Positions 37,001-45,458 of a DNA stretch of 64,000 nucleotides are shown here, in pieces. The translations under genes and the position numbers were made by a program. The stretch lies in contig NZ_JAFEUM010000002.1 in NCBI RefSeq assembly GCF_016900875.1, forward strand, positions 1-64,000. The letters are read 5' to 3'. Within the stretch, counting starts at the first letter, position 1; the number at the start of each line of letters is the position of its first letter. This DNA is from Vibrio ulleungensis. Its GTDB lineage: Bacteria > Pseudomonadota > Gammaproteobacteria > Enterobacterales > Vibrionaceae. Under the pieces are notes generated by a model. That model was not told the DNA's origin. It searched no databases and saw only the letters and a list, made by a program, of their open reading frames with translations.

Positions 37001-38910
37001 GTGTCGGTGATATGGCAGGGGATGTATTTGGCAATGGCATGTTGCTATCGAAACACATTCGTCTGCAGGCGGCGTTTAACCACATGCATATTTTTATCGA
37101 TCCAAATCCGGACTCTGCGAGTAGTTGGATCGAGCGTGATCGTTTGTTCAAACTGCCACGATCTTCGTGGGAAGATTATGATCAAGCGTTGATCTCGACG
37201 GGTGGGGGGATCTTTTCTCGAAGAGCAAAATCGATCCCGCTCTCGGTAGAGATCCAGCAAATGTTAGGTACAGACAAAACCAAAGCGTCTCCAAACGAAT
37301 TGATCCAAATGATTCTAAAAATGGAGGTTGATCTGCTATGGAATGGTGGGATCGGTACTTACGTGAAAGCATCCACAGAGACTGATTCGGAAGTTGGCGA
37401 CCGCGCCAATGACGCACTACGCATTAACGGTAACGAGCTTAGAGCGAAAGTTGTTGGTGAAGGGGGAAATTTAGGACTCACGCAACTTGGGCGAATTGAA
37501 TACGCGTTAACCGGTGGTCGTGTAAACACTGATTTTGTTGATAATGTTGGTGGCGTAGACAGTTCTGATAACGAAGTAAATATAAAGGTGTTGCTAAACA
37601 GTGTGGTTGCTGCTGGCGACATGACAATGAAACAGCGCAATCATTTACTGGAAGAAATGGAAGAAGAAGTCGGCCAAATTGTGCTCGAGCATGCTTATTG
37701 CCAATCTGAGTCGATTTCTATTAGTGATACACTGGGCGCATCAGGTGTAAAAGAACAACTTCGATTCGTTCATCAACTTGAGAAATCCGGGCAACTGGAT
37801 CGTCAATTAGAATATTTACCTAATGACGAAGACTTTGCAGAAAGAGAAAAGTCGAATATTGGATTATCCCGACCAGAGCTGTCTGTATTGGTGGCGTACG
37901 GCAAGATGGGGCTGAAAGAGCAGTTGGCGTGTGATGAAGTAGCGGGTGATGAGTACCATGCGGCGCAATTGACTAATTATTTCCCGTCTAAATTACGCAC
38001 CGAGGAGTTACAGCGTAACATGTTGGCGCACCCATTGCGTGCAGAAATAGTTGCTACTGCGTTAGCCAATCAAATAGTCAATGAGATGGGGTGTAATTTT
38101 GTTGCACGCCTGCAAGAAGAGACCGGAGCTAAAGTTGTCGACATTGCCAACGCTTATGCGGCAGCTAGGCATGTGTTTGGCATGGGACATTGGATTGAAA
38201 AGATTCGCCGATTGGATAATGTGATTTCTACAGAAGTACAATATGAGCTGCTGTTTACCATTCGCCGTGTCTTACGCCGCTTAGCTAAGTGGCTATTACG
38301 AAATCGTTCGCATAAATTGTCCGTCGTCGAAATCATTGAGCAGTACCAAGGCGATGTCGACAAAATTGTGGTTAATTTAGATCGCTTCTTAGTCGAGACT
38401 GAGGTGAATGAGCACGAGCAAGTTGCCGAGAATTGGCAGCAGCAGGGGGTGACCGCTGATATTGCCCATTTCGTATCGCGCTTATCGTCGTTGTACAGCA
38501 GTTTTGATATCTCAATCGTTGCTAAAGAGTGCGGTCACTCAATAGAAGTGGCTGCCAAACTTTACTTTACGTTAGGTGATCGACTGTCACTTCATTGGTT
38601 CTTAAATCAGATCAATAACAAAGTGGTCGACAACAATTGGCAAGCACTAGCAAGGGCAGCATTTAGAGAGGACTTAGATTGGCAACAGAGACAATTATCG
38701 AGCCAGGTATTGCGAAGTCAATGCATCGATAATTTTGACGATGTTGCACAAGTCATCGAATGTTGGATTGAGTCGAATTCAGAGCCAGTAGCACGTTGGA
38801 TGAGCACGTTGGATGAATTTAAGGTCGGTTCTACACATGAATTTGCAAAATTCTCGGTCGCAATGCGCGAGTTGATGTTATTAAATTTGAATTGCGAGTC
38901 AAAAGAGTAA
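34069..38910 (+). CDS. gdhB: NAD-specific glutamate dehydrogenase, large (GDH-180) type
   Basis: A 1,613-residue enzyme of the large NAD-GDH class, which oxidises glutamate to 2-oxoglutarate plus ammonia and mainly serves catabolism. The long N-terminal regulatory part contains ACT-like domains (about 1-680). The catalytic region follows, with [23 protein letters not shown], the substrate lysine segment VPVGAKGGF, the [15 protein letters not shown] stretch, and the Rossmann part [12 protein letters not shown]. The ATG at 34069 has GGAG seven bases before it; the TTG at 34030 does not. It is monocistronic with a strong terminator. The gene symbol follows common usage for this class. Confidence 0.92.
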   Translation: [1613 protein letters not shown]

Positions 38911-38918
38911 ATAATAAC

Positions 38919-38944
38919 GCCCCGTTTATACGGGGCTTTTTTTT
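38919..38944 (+). terminator. Terminator of gdhB
   Basis: A 6-bp GC stem (38919-38924 with 38931-38936) and an eight-T run. Confidence 0.9.
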
Positions 38945-38956
38945 ATCGGAGGCACA

Positions 38957-39967
38957 ATGCTCTACCGTCTAGCCAGACTTGGCTTGTTTCAATTCGACGC
39001 CGAAAAGGCGCATGATCTTGCAATTCAATATCTTCCTAAAATCACCGGAACACCGTTAGATTTCGCCTTTCGTCAGCGCTTGCCGCAACGTGAAGTTGAA
39101 TGTATGGGGTTAACGTTTAAAAATCCAGTTGGCCTTGCGGCAGGACTGGACAAAAACGGTGAATGTATCGAGGCATTTGGCGCAATGGGTTTTGGCTTCG
39201 TAGAAGTTGGAACAGTAACACCGCGTCCTCAACCGGGTAATGACAAACCACGAATGTTTCGATTAGTCGAAGCAGAAGGCATCATTAATCGCATGGGCTT
39301 TAATAACCTTGGCGTTGATAATCTTGTAGAAAATGTTAAACGTGCCAATTTTGATGGTGTTCTTGGGATCAACATTGGTAAGAACAAAGACACCCCCATT
39401 GAAGAGGGTAATCAAGATTACATAATTTGCATGGAAAAAGTGTACGAACATGCCGGTTACATCGCGGTTAATATTTCTTCACCGAATACTCCAGGGCTTC
39501 GCAGCATGCAATATGGTGAAGCGTTAGATTCCCTGTTGTCTGAGCTAAAAGAAAAGCAACAAGAACTTGCAGCCAAGCATGGGAAATACGTACCGGTTGC
39601 ATTAAAGATCGCACCGGATCTTGATGATCATGAAATTGAGCAAATTTGTGAGTCTTTGCTTAAGTATGATATCGACGGTGTGATTGCAACCAATACCACG
39701 CTTGACCGCTCAATGGTTTCTGATTTGAAACACGGGCAAGAGTCGGGCGGATTAAGTGGCCGACCTGTTCAACTGCGAAGCACGGAAGTGGTTAAACGTC
39801 TTAGCGAGCTATTGAAAGGTGAAATTCCAATTATTGGAGTAGGTGGGATCGATTCATACGTTTCGGCAAAAGAGAAAATGCAAGCAGGAGCAAGTTTAGT
39901 ACAGGTTTACTCCGGCTTCATTTATCACGGACCAAAATTGGTCGCTGATATTGTAAAAAATATTTAA
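38957..39967 (+). CDS. pyrD: Dihydroorotate dehydrogenase (quinone), class 2
   Basis: A 336-residue membrane-associated flavoprotein, equal in length to E. coli PyrD. It oxidises dihydroorotate to orotate using the quinone pool, step four of pyrimidine synthesis. Motifs: an amphipathic N-terminal helix ([20 protein letters not shown]), [29 protein letters not shown] and [13 protein letters not shown], whose serine is the class 2 catalytic base. The FMN phosphate-binding GVGGI is near the C terminus. It is followed by its own terminator and then zapC, the same pair as in E. coli. Confidence 0.96.
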   Translation: MLYRLARLGLFQFDAEKAHDLAIQYLPKITGTPLDFAFRQRLPQREVECMGLTFKNPVGLAAGLDKNGECIEAFGAMGFGFVEVGTVTPRPQPGNDKPRMFRLVEAEGIINRMGFNNLGVDNLVENVKRANFDGVLGINIGKNKDTPIEEGNQDYIICMEKVYEHAGYIAVNISSPNTPGLRSMQYGEALDSLLSELKEKQQELAAKHGKYVPVALKIAPDLDDHEIEQICESLLKYDIDGVIATNTTLDRSMVSDLKHGQESGGLSGRPVQLRSTEVVKRLSELLKGEIPIIGVGGIDSYVSAKEKMQAGASLVQVYSGFIYHGPKLVADIVKNI

Positions 39968-39987
39968 GTATTAGCATAAACGAACGT

Positions 39988-40020
39988 AAAAAAGAGGAAG
40001 CTTGCTTCCTCTTTTTTTTT
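39988..40020 (+). terminator. Terminator of pyrD
   Basis: A long stem (39988-40000 with 40005-40017) and a ten-T run. Confidence 0.92.
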
Positions 40021-40118
40021 GCCGATCCCTTTGTAGAATTATCGATGCAGTGACATGTTGTACGGATTTTTGAGCGTCACTCTCGTTGTTTGATAATGAG
40101 CGAAGTAGAGAAGGACCT

Positions 40119-40661
40119 ATGCTGAAACTTAGCGATACATGGAATTGGTATTACGACCATTCAAAATCTGCACTGATGCTGGACCTTGATGACGGCATGT
40201 TATTCAAAGCCAACCTTAAGACCAAGGATCTTATTCCTTGCGCATTCCAAACCAATCAATTCAATGTCGAAGATGCACAGGCGTTCCATACGTTTCGTGA
40301 TTCCATTGCGACACTTCCGCTTAATGAGCCTCGCCAAGCAGAGCTCAATTTAAACTGCGTCGCTGCAAAGCGCTTCCACAAGCCTGTTCAACCCAAAAGC
40401 TGGTTCTTTGATGCCGGTAATGGGGTAGACATTCCTTGTGAAGGTATGCTGGTGCAGATGCAAAATAGCTTAAACCAGGGTATTTTTATTGTCGTAGAAG
40501 CTGGCGACAATGCGAGTATTTGCGCGTTAGTTGATCTTCAAGACTTTCAACTTAACGGCTATAAAACGTTAAAGTTTGGTGACATGGTCAAAGTCATGCA
40601 CGATAGAATGACGCACATCGAATATGTTGAAGTGGCTCAGCCCATTTCTATGGTGTCGTAA
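40119..40661 (+). CDS. zapC: Cell-division protein ZapC
   Basis: A 180-residue FtsZ-associated protein, the same length as E. coli ZapC, which bundles FtsZ filaments at midcell. Recognisable features are the N-terminal LSDTWNWYYD, FKANLKTKDLIP and the C-terminal beta barrel. The start at 40119 (MLKLSD) is chosen because AAGGA lies before it and homologues begin there; the frame from 40086 adds 11 residues. It is downstream of pyrD but after a terminator, so probably transcribed separately. Confidence 0.93.
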   Translation: MLKLSDTWNWYYDHSKSALMLDLDDGMLFKANLKTKDLIPCAFQTNQFNVEDAQAFHTFRDSIATLPLNEPRQAELNLNCVAAKRFHKPVQPKSWFFDAGNGVDIPCEGMLVQMQNSLNQGIFIVVEAGDNASICALVDLQDFQLNGYKTLKFGDMVKVMHDRMTHIEYVEVAQPISMVS

Positions 40662-41165
40662 ATCTGCGTTTTCGTTGGACCCAGTAACCTCCAAACCGAA
40701 CTCATAACCCCATAAGTTAGAACCAACTTTGGCCATTCGGCTGTATTCACATTGGCAACATGTCCAACTTCTTTAGCTATGATTGTCTAAATCGTGAGCT
40801 AAGTCGCTACTATTTCTAAATTAATTTTTACTCATCTGATTCCAATTTATCTTGGTTTACTAGCATTATTTCCCTGTTTTGAGCGTTTGTGTTGCTTTTA
40901 AAGTACGCATAAAACCTTCTGGTCTATACCAGTTTTGCGGTAAATAATTATGCATTAGATGCTGAGGGCCCCATAATTTAAGGTTATAAAGCATAGTAAG
41001 TGGTCACTTATTAATTGTTGAACTTAAAGAGATGAATTTATCGGGTCATTGACGAACACTTAGCCAGATACGAGGATTTATCGAATTTCTACTGTGAAAA
41101 CTGTGCCTAATAGAGCGGTTTCGGGATATAATTGTCCGATTAAACGCGCACCAATTAAGAGCACA
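40662..41165. other. 504-bp intergenic region, no gene identified
   Basis: I see no credible coding frame, terminator or strong promoter. The only structure noticed is a short imperfect inverted repeat (40699-40705 with 40712-40718). It must contain the rlmKL promoter. The zapC side lacks an obvious terminator. Confidence 0.5.
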
Positions 41166-43301
41166 ATGAAAAAGATATTAGCGATTACCGCCAACGGCTT
41201 AGAGCAACTGCTGGCCGATGAACTTACCGACTTGGGTATTACAGACTATAAACTTACTCAGGCGGGGGTATTTTTTAAGGCGGATCTGGCTACGTTATAC
41301 CGTTGTTGCTTGTGGAGCCGAATCGCGTCCCGATTTGTTGAAGTGCTCAGTGAGTTTGATTGTCGTGACGATATGGATCTGTATCTGTCCGCTTCTTCAG
41401 TTTCGTGGAGCAAGCATTTTAGTGCTGCTAAAACATTTGTTGTTGATTTCAACGGAACTAACCGAGAAATTAGAAACAGCCAATACGGTGCAATGAAGGT
41501 AAAAGATGCCGTTGTTGACCATTTTGAAAAAGTGGGCGATCGACGTCCGTCGATCAATAAAGATCAGCCGGATCTGCGCATTCACTGTCGTTTGCACAAA
41601 GAAAAAGCCCTAATTGGTCTTGATCTAGTCGGAGGCGGGTTACACCACCGTGGCTATCGTTTGCAATCGGGCCGTGCGCCGTTACGTGAAACGCTAGCCG
41701 CCGCAATTATTAGTCGCTGTGCATGGCAAAAAGGCCTTCCATTGTTGGATCCTATGTGTGGTTCAGGCACTCTGGTGCTAGAAGCGGCGATGATAGCGTG
41801 TGATATGGCACCGTCTGTAAACCGACAGCAGTGGTGCTTTGAATCCTATAAAGATTTTGACTACGAACTATGGGCTGAGATTAAAAGTGAAGCTAAAGTC
41901 AAAGCGCGCAAAGGCATAAAAGCGTGTGAGTCGACATTTTTTGGCTATGACATGGACAGCTATGTCATTAAAACCGCTCGTGATAACGCACGACGCGCAG
42001 GATTGGATAGTCTGATCGATTTTCAAGTCGCTGACGCGACTCAGATTGATAAGCCGCAAGAGTTTGAACACGGTGTTATCGTATGCAACCCACCATATGG
42101 TGAGCGACTCAGTAGTGAACCAGGCTTAATCGCGCTGTATACAGAATTAGGCGTTCGCCTAAAGCAACAATTCTCTGGCCATAAAGTATCGCTGTTTTCG
42201 AGCTCTGAAGAGCTGTTAAGCTGCGTGGGTATGCGAGCAGATAAGCAATATAAGATGAGCAATGGTGCGTTACGTTGTCACCTGAAAAACTATTCTATTT
42301 CCGAAACGGCTGCGCAGCAAGTCCAAGAGAAACAAGGTCAAACCGCAGAGGCGCCGTTGGTGGCTGGAGATTTTGCCAATCGATTGAAGAAAAACATTGG
42401 CAAATTGTCTAAATGGGCTAAAAAAGAACAGCTTCAATGCTATCGCTTATATGACGCGGATCTGCCCAACTATAACGTGGCGATTGACCAATATGACGAT
42501 CACTTGGTGATCCAAGAATACGCAGCTCCAAAAACCGTCCCAGAAGAAACCGCAAAACGCCGATTGACTGAAATCGTACGAGCGACTATCGCGGTTACAG
42601 GGGTACCGGCTAACAATGTTGTGCTTAAAGTACGAGAAAAGCAGAAAGGGCGCAGTCAATATCAAAAATTGTCGACCAATAATCATTTTATGGTCGTTGA
42701 AGAATATGGCGTAAAACTTCGAGTAAACTTACACGACTATCTCGATACTGGCTTGTTCCTCGATCATAAACTGACCCGTAAGCGCTTAGGGGAAATGGCA
42801 AAAGGATGCTCTTTCCTAAACTTGTTCGCATACACAGGCTCTGCCACTGTGCACGCTGCCGCTGGTGGTGCGGCATCTACCACCACAGTGGACATGTCCA
42901 ATACTTACCTCAACTGGGCGCAAGAGAACATGGCTGAGAACGGCCTTAAAGGTAAGGAGCATCAATTTGTTCAAGCAGATTGCCTTAAGTGGCTTGCTGC
43001 AGAACAAAATCAATACGATCTCATCTTTATTGATCCGCCTACGTTCTCTAACTCAAAACGCATGGAACAGACATTTGATGTCCAACGTGATCACATTGCT
43101 TTGATGACCGATCTTAAACGTATCCTTAGTGCTGAAGGGACCATCGTGTTCTCTAACAACAAGCGCCACTTTAAAATGGATTTGGATGCCCTTAACGAGC
43201 TTGGACTGTCGGCAAAGAATATTTCGTCTCAAACCTTGCCACTGGATTTCGCGCGTAACAAGCATATACACAACTGCTGGATCATTACTCACGCAAGCTA
43301 A
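41166..43301 (+). CDS. rlmKL: Bifunctional 23S rRNA methyltransferase RlmKL
   Basis: A 711-residue fusion protein. The N-terminal half has a THUMP RNA-binding domain (about 43-155) and the RlmL methyltransferase (m2G2445), with [18 protein letters not shown] and CNPPYGERL. The C-terminal half is RlmK (m7G2069), with [20 protein letters not shown] and [13 protein letters not shown]. coli RlmKL is 702 residues. The start at 41166 ([16 protein letters not shown]) matches the family, and the 24-residue longer frame does not. Its stop overlaps the next start by one base, so translation of the glutaredoxin-like gene is coupled. Confidence 0.95.
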   Translation: MKKILAITANGLEQLLADELTDLGITDYKLTQAGVFFKADLATLYRCCLWSRIASRFVEVLSEFDCRDDMDLYLSASSVSWSKHFSAAKTFVVDFNGTNREIRNSQYGAMKVKDAVVDHFEKVGDRRPSINKDQPDLRIHCRLHKEKALIGLDLVGGGLHHRGYRLQSGRAPLRETLAAAIISRCAWQKGLPLLDPMCGSGTLVLEAAMIACDMAPSVNRQQWCFESYKDFDYELWAEIKSEAKVKARKGIKACESTFFGYDMDSYVIKTARDNARRAGLDSLIDFQVADATQIDKPQEFEHGVIVCNPPYGERLSSEPGLIALYTELGVRLKQQFSGHKVSLFSSSEELLSCVGMRADKQYKMSNGALRCHLKNYSISETAAQQVQEKQGQTAEAPLVAGDFANRLKKNIGKLSKWAKKEQLQCYRLYDADLPNYNVAIDQYDDHLVIQEYAAPKTVPEETAKRRLTEIVRATIAVTGVPANNVVLKVREKQKGRSQYQKLSTNNHFMVVEEYGVKLRVNLHDYLDTGLFLDHKLTRKRLGEMAKGCSFLNLFAYTGSATVHAAAGGAASTTTVDMSNTYLNWAQENMAENGLKGKEHQFVQADCLKWLAAEQNQYDLIFIDPPTFSNSKRMEQTFDVQRDHIALMTDLKRILSAEGTIVFSNNKRHFKMDLDALNELGLSAKNISSQTLPLDFARNKHIHNCWIITHAS

Positions 43302-43537
43302 TGGTCACGTTATACAGTACTCAAGGCTGTCACCTATGCGAACAAGCACTTCAGATTTGTACTGAGCTTGGAATATCGCCAGTAGTGGTTGATATTGCGT
43401 ATGATGAGACTCTCTTTAAACAGTATGGCTGGGTTATCCCAGTCGTAAAGGTTGCGTCTAACGAGCTAAATTGGCCGTTTGACGCTCAACAATTATCTCA
43501 ATGGTTAACAATACATGGCATTACTCACCATTCATAA
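43301..43537 (+). CDS. Glutaredoxin-family (DUF836-like) small redox protein
   Basis: A 78-residue thioredoxin-fold protein. The active site CHLCEQA (a CxxC pair) is at residues 10-13 after the first strand, VTLYSTQGC; the cis-proline region is GWVIPVVKV. The size and motif fit the glutaredoxin-like DUF836 group. The start overlaps the rlmKL stop (TAATG) and the 3' end overlaps uup by 23 bp in another frame, an unusually tight sandwich between two ribosome-related genes. Its partner protein is unknown. Confidence 0.82.
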   Translation: MVTLYSTQGCHLCEQALQICTELGISPVVVDIAYDETLFKQYGWVIPVVKVASNELNWPFDAQQLSQWLTIHGITHHS

Positions 43538-45446
43538 TGGTCAATTGGCTTACGGCGATACTCCACTGCTCGATAGAGCGGACTTTACACTTGAAGACAA
43601 TGAACGAGTATGTCTAGTGGGTCGAAACGGCGCGGGTAAGTCCACGCTGATGAAGGTTATCGCGGGATTAACCCAAATGGACGACGGCAAACTGCAAATT
43701 ATGCAAGATGTTGTCGTGTCTCGCCTTGAACAGGATCCGCCTCGCAACGTCAGTGGGACAGTATTTGATTATGTCTCTGAAGGGCTCGCAGAGGTTGGCG
43801 CTATTTTAAAACGTTACCATGACCTTCTTGATGTCGTGGCGATCGATCCGAGCGAAAGCAATTTCAAGAAGCTGTCTAATGTACAAGAGCAGTTGGATCA
43901 TCTTGGCGCGTGGCGTTTTGAAGATCGCATTAAGAATGTAATGGCGGCGCTTAAGCTTGAAGGCGAAACATTGCTTGGCGATTTGTCTGGCGGTTGGCAG
44001 CGTAAAGCGGCGCTCGCGCGTGCGCTGGCATGCGATCCCGATGTGTTGCTGCTCGACGAGCCAACCAACCACTTAGATGTAGATACTATTGAGTGGCTTG
44101 AGAACTTTCTAAAAGACTTTAAAGGCTCAATCATATTTATTTCGCACGATAGGGCGTTTATCCAGTCAATGGCGACTCGAATTGTCGATTTAGACCGCGG
44201 TAAGTTAGTCTCATTCCCAGGGGACTACGCAAAATATCTATTAGAGAAAGAAGAGCTACTTCGTGTAGAAGAGCTTCAAAACGCCGAATTTGATAAAAAG
44301 CTTGCGCAAGAAGAAGTCTGGATAAGGCAGGGCATTAAAGCTCGTCGTACTCGCAATGAAGGGCGCGTTAGAGCACTCAAAAAACTTCGCCAAGAGCGTA
44401 AAGAACGTATTGAAGTACAAGGTCGTGCCAATATTAACATTGATGAAGGTGTTCGAAGCGGCAAAATTGTCTTTGAAGCGCAGAACCTCAAGTTTGGTTT
44501 TGAAGGCAAATCGATCATTGATGATTTCAGCTTTAATATCATGCGCGGCGACAAAATTGCGCTTATCGGGCCCAATGGATGTGGTAAATCGACCTTACTT
44601 AAACTGTTGTTAGACAAACTGGAACCAACAGATGGAAAACTTCGCTGTGGAACCAAGTTAGAAGTGGCTTACTTTGATCAATACCGTGAAATTCTCGATC
44701 CAGAAAAAAGCGTGATCGATAATCTTGCCGACGGCAAACAAGAAGTCACAGTTAACGGACGTGAGCGCCATGCGTTAAGCTACTTACAAGATTTTCTATT
44801 TTCGCCACGACGCGCCAGAACACCAGTAAAAGCACTGTCTGGCGGCGAGAAAAATCGCTTATTATTGGCTAGAATATTCCTTAAGCCTAATAATTTATTG
44901 GTGCTTGATGAACCAACTAACGATTTAGACATTGAAACGTTGGAACTTTTGGAAGATTTACTTGCCAATTATAATGGCACTTTACTACTTGTGAGCCACG
45001 ATCGTGCTTTTGTTGATAACACAGTAACGTCCAGCTGGATTTTTGAAGGGCAAGGTCGTGTTGGCGATTATGTTGGTGGCTACCACGACGCACGTCGTCA
45101 ACAGCTTCAAGCAGCAAAGGCTCGCGGTGAGCACTTGGTGACAGCGTCACAGAAAAAGGCCTCTAATGAGAAAAAGGACAAGCCTAACGCACAAAATGTC
45201 CCGGCAGAGCCTGTACAGAAAGCGAAAAAGCTGTCATACAAGTTACAACGTGAGTTGGATGAACTGCCACAGAAATTAGAAACACTCGAACAAGACATCG
45301 AAGCGCTACAAACTCAAGTGAATGATGCGCAATTTTTCTCCCAAGATGTTACGTTTACGCAACCGGTTCTTGATGAACTGGCTGCCAAGGAACAGGAACT
45401 CGATATTGCCTTTGAGCGCTGGGAACAGCTTGAAGCAATGAAATAG
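43515..45446 (+). CDS. uup: ABC-F ATPase Uup
   Basis: A 643-residue soluble ABC-F protein with two ATPase domains and no membrane segment. Walker A motifs are GRNGAGKST and GPNGCGKST, signatures LSGGWQRKAAL and LSGGEKNRLLL, Walker B LLLDEPTNHLD and LVLDEPTNDLD. A basic linker lies between the domains, and a C-terminal coiled coil (about 560-640) characteristic of Uup is present. ABC-F proteins act at the ribosomal E site; E. coli Uup also affects transposon excision and binds DNA. Its start lies within the glutaredoxin-like gene. A matS site lies near its 3' end. Confidence 0.95.
   Translation: MALLTIHNGQLAYGDTPLLDRADFTLEDNERVCLVGRNGAGKSTLMKVIAGLTQMDDGKLQIMQDVVVSRLEQDPPRNVSGTVFDYVSEGLAEVGAILKRYHDLLDVVAIDPSESNFKKLSNVQEQLDHLGAWRFEDRIKNVMAALKLEGETLLGDLSGGWQRKAALARALACDPDVLLLDEPTNHLDVDTIEWLENFLKDFKGSIIFISHDRAFIQSMATRIVDLDRGKLVSFPGDYAKYLLEKEELLRVEELQNAEFDKKLAQEEVWIRQGIKARRTRNEGRVRALKKLRQERKERIEVQGRANINIDEGVRSGKIVFEAQNLKFGFEGKSIIDDFSFNIMRGDKIALIGPNGCGKSTLLKLLLDKLEPTDGKLRCGTKLEVAYFDQYREILDPEKSVIDNLADGKQEVTVNGRERHALSYLQDFLFSPRRARTPVKALSGGEKNRLLLARIFLKPNNLLVLDEPTNDLDIETLELLEDLLANYNGTLLLVSHDRAFVDNTVTSSWIFEGQGRVGDYVGGYHDARRQQLQAAKARGEHLVTASQKKASNEKKDKPNAQNVPAEPVQKAKKLSYKLQRELDELPQKLETLEQDIEALQTQVNDAQFFSQDVTFTQPVLDELAAKEQELDIAFERWEQLEAMK
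45138..45150. promoter_or_regulatory. matS site 3 (MatP-binding)
   Basis: GTGACAGCGTCAC is a perfect consensus match within uup, about 6.1 kb left of dif. Confidence 0.87.
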
Positions 45447-45458
45447 GATTATATCGTT

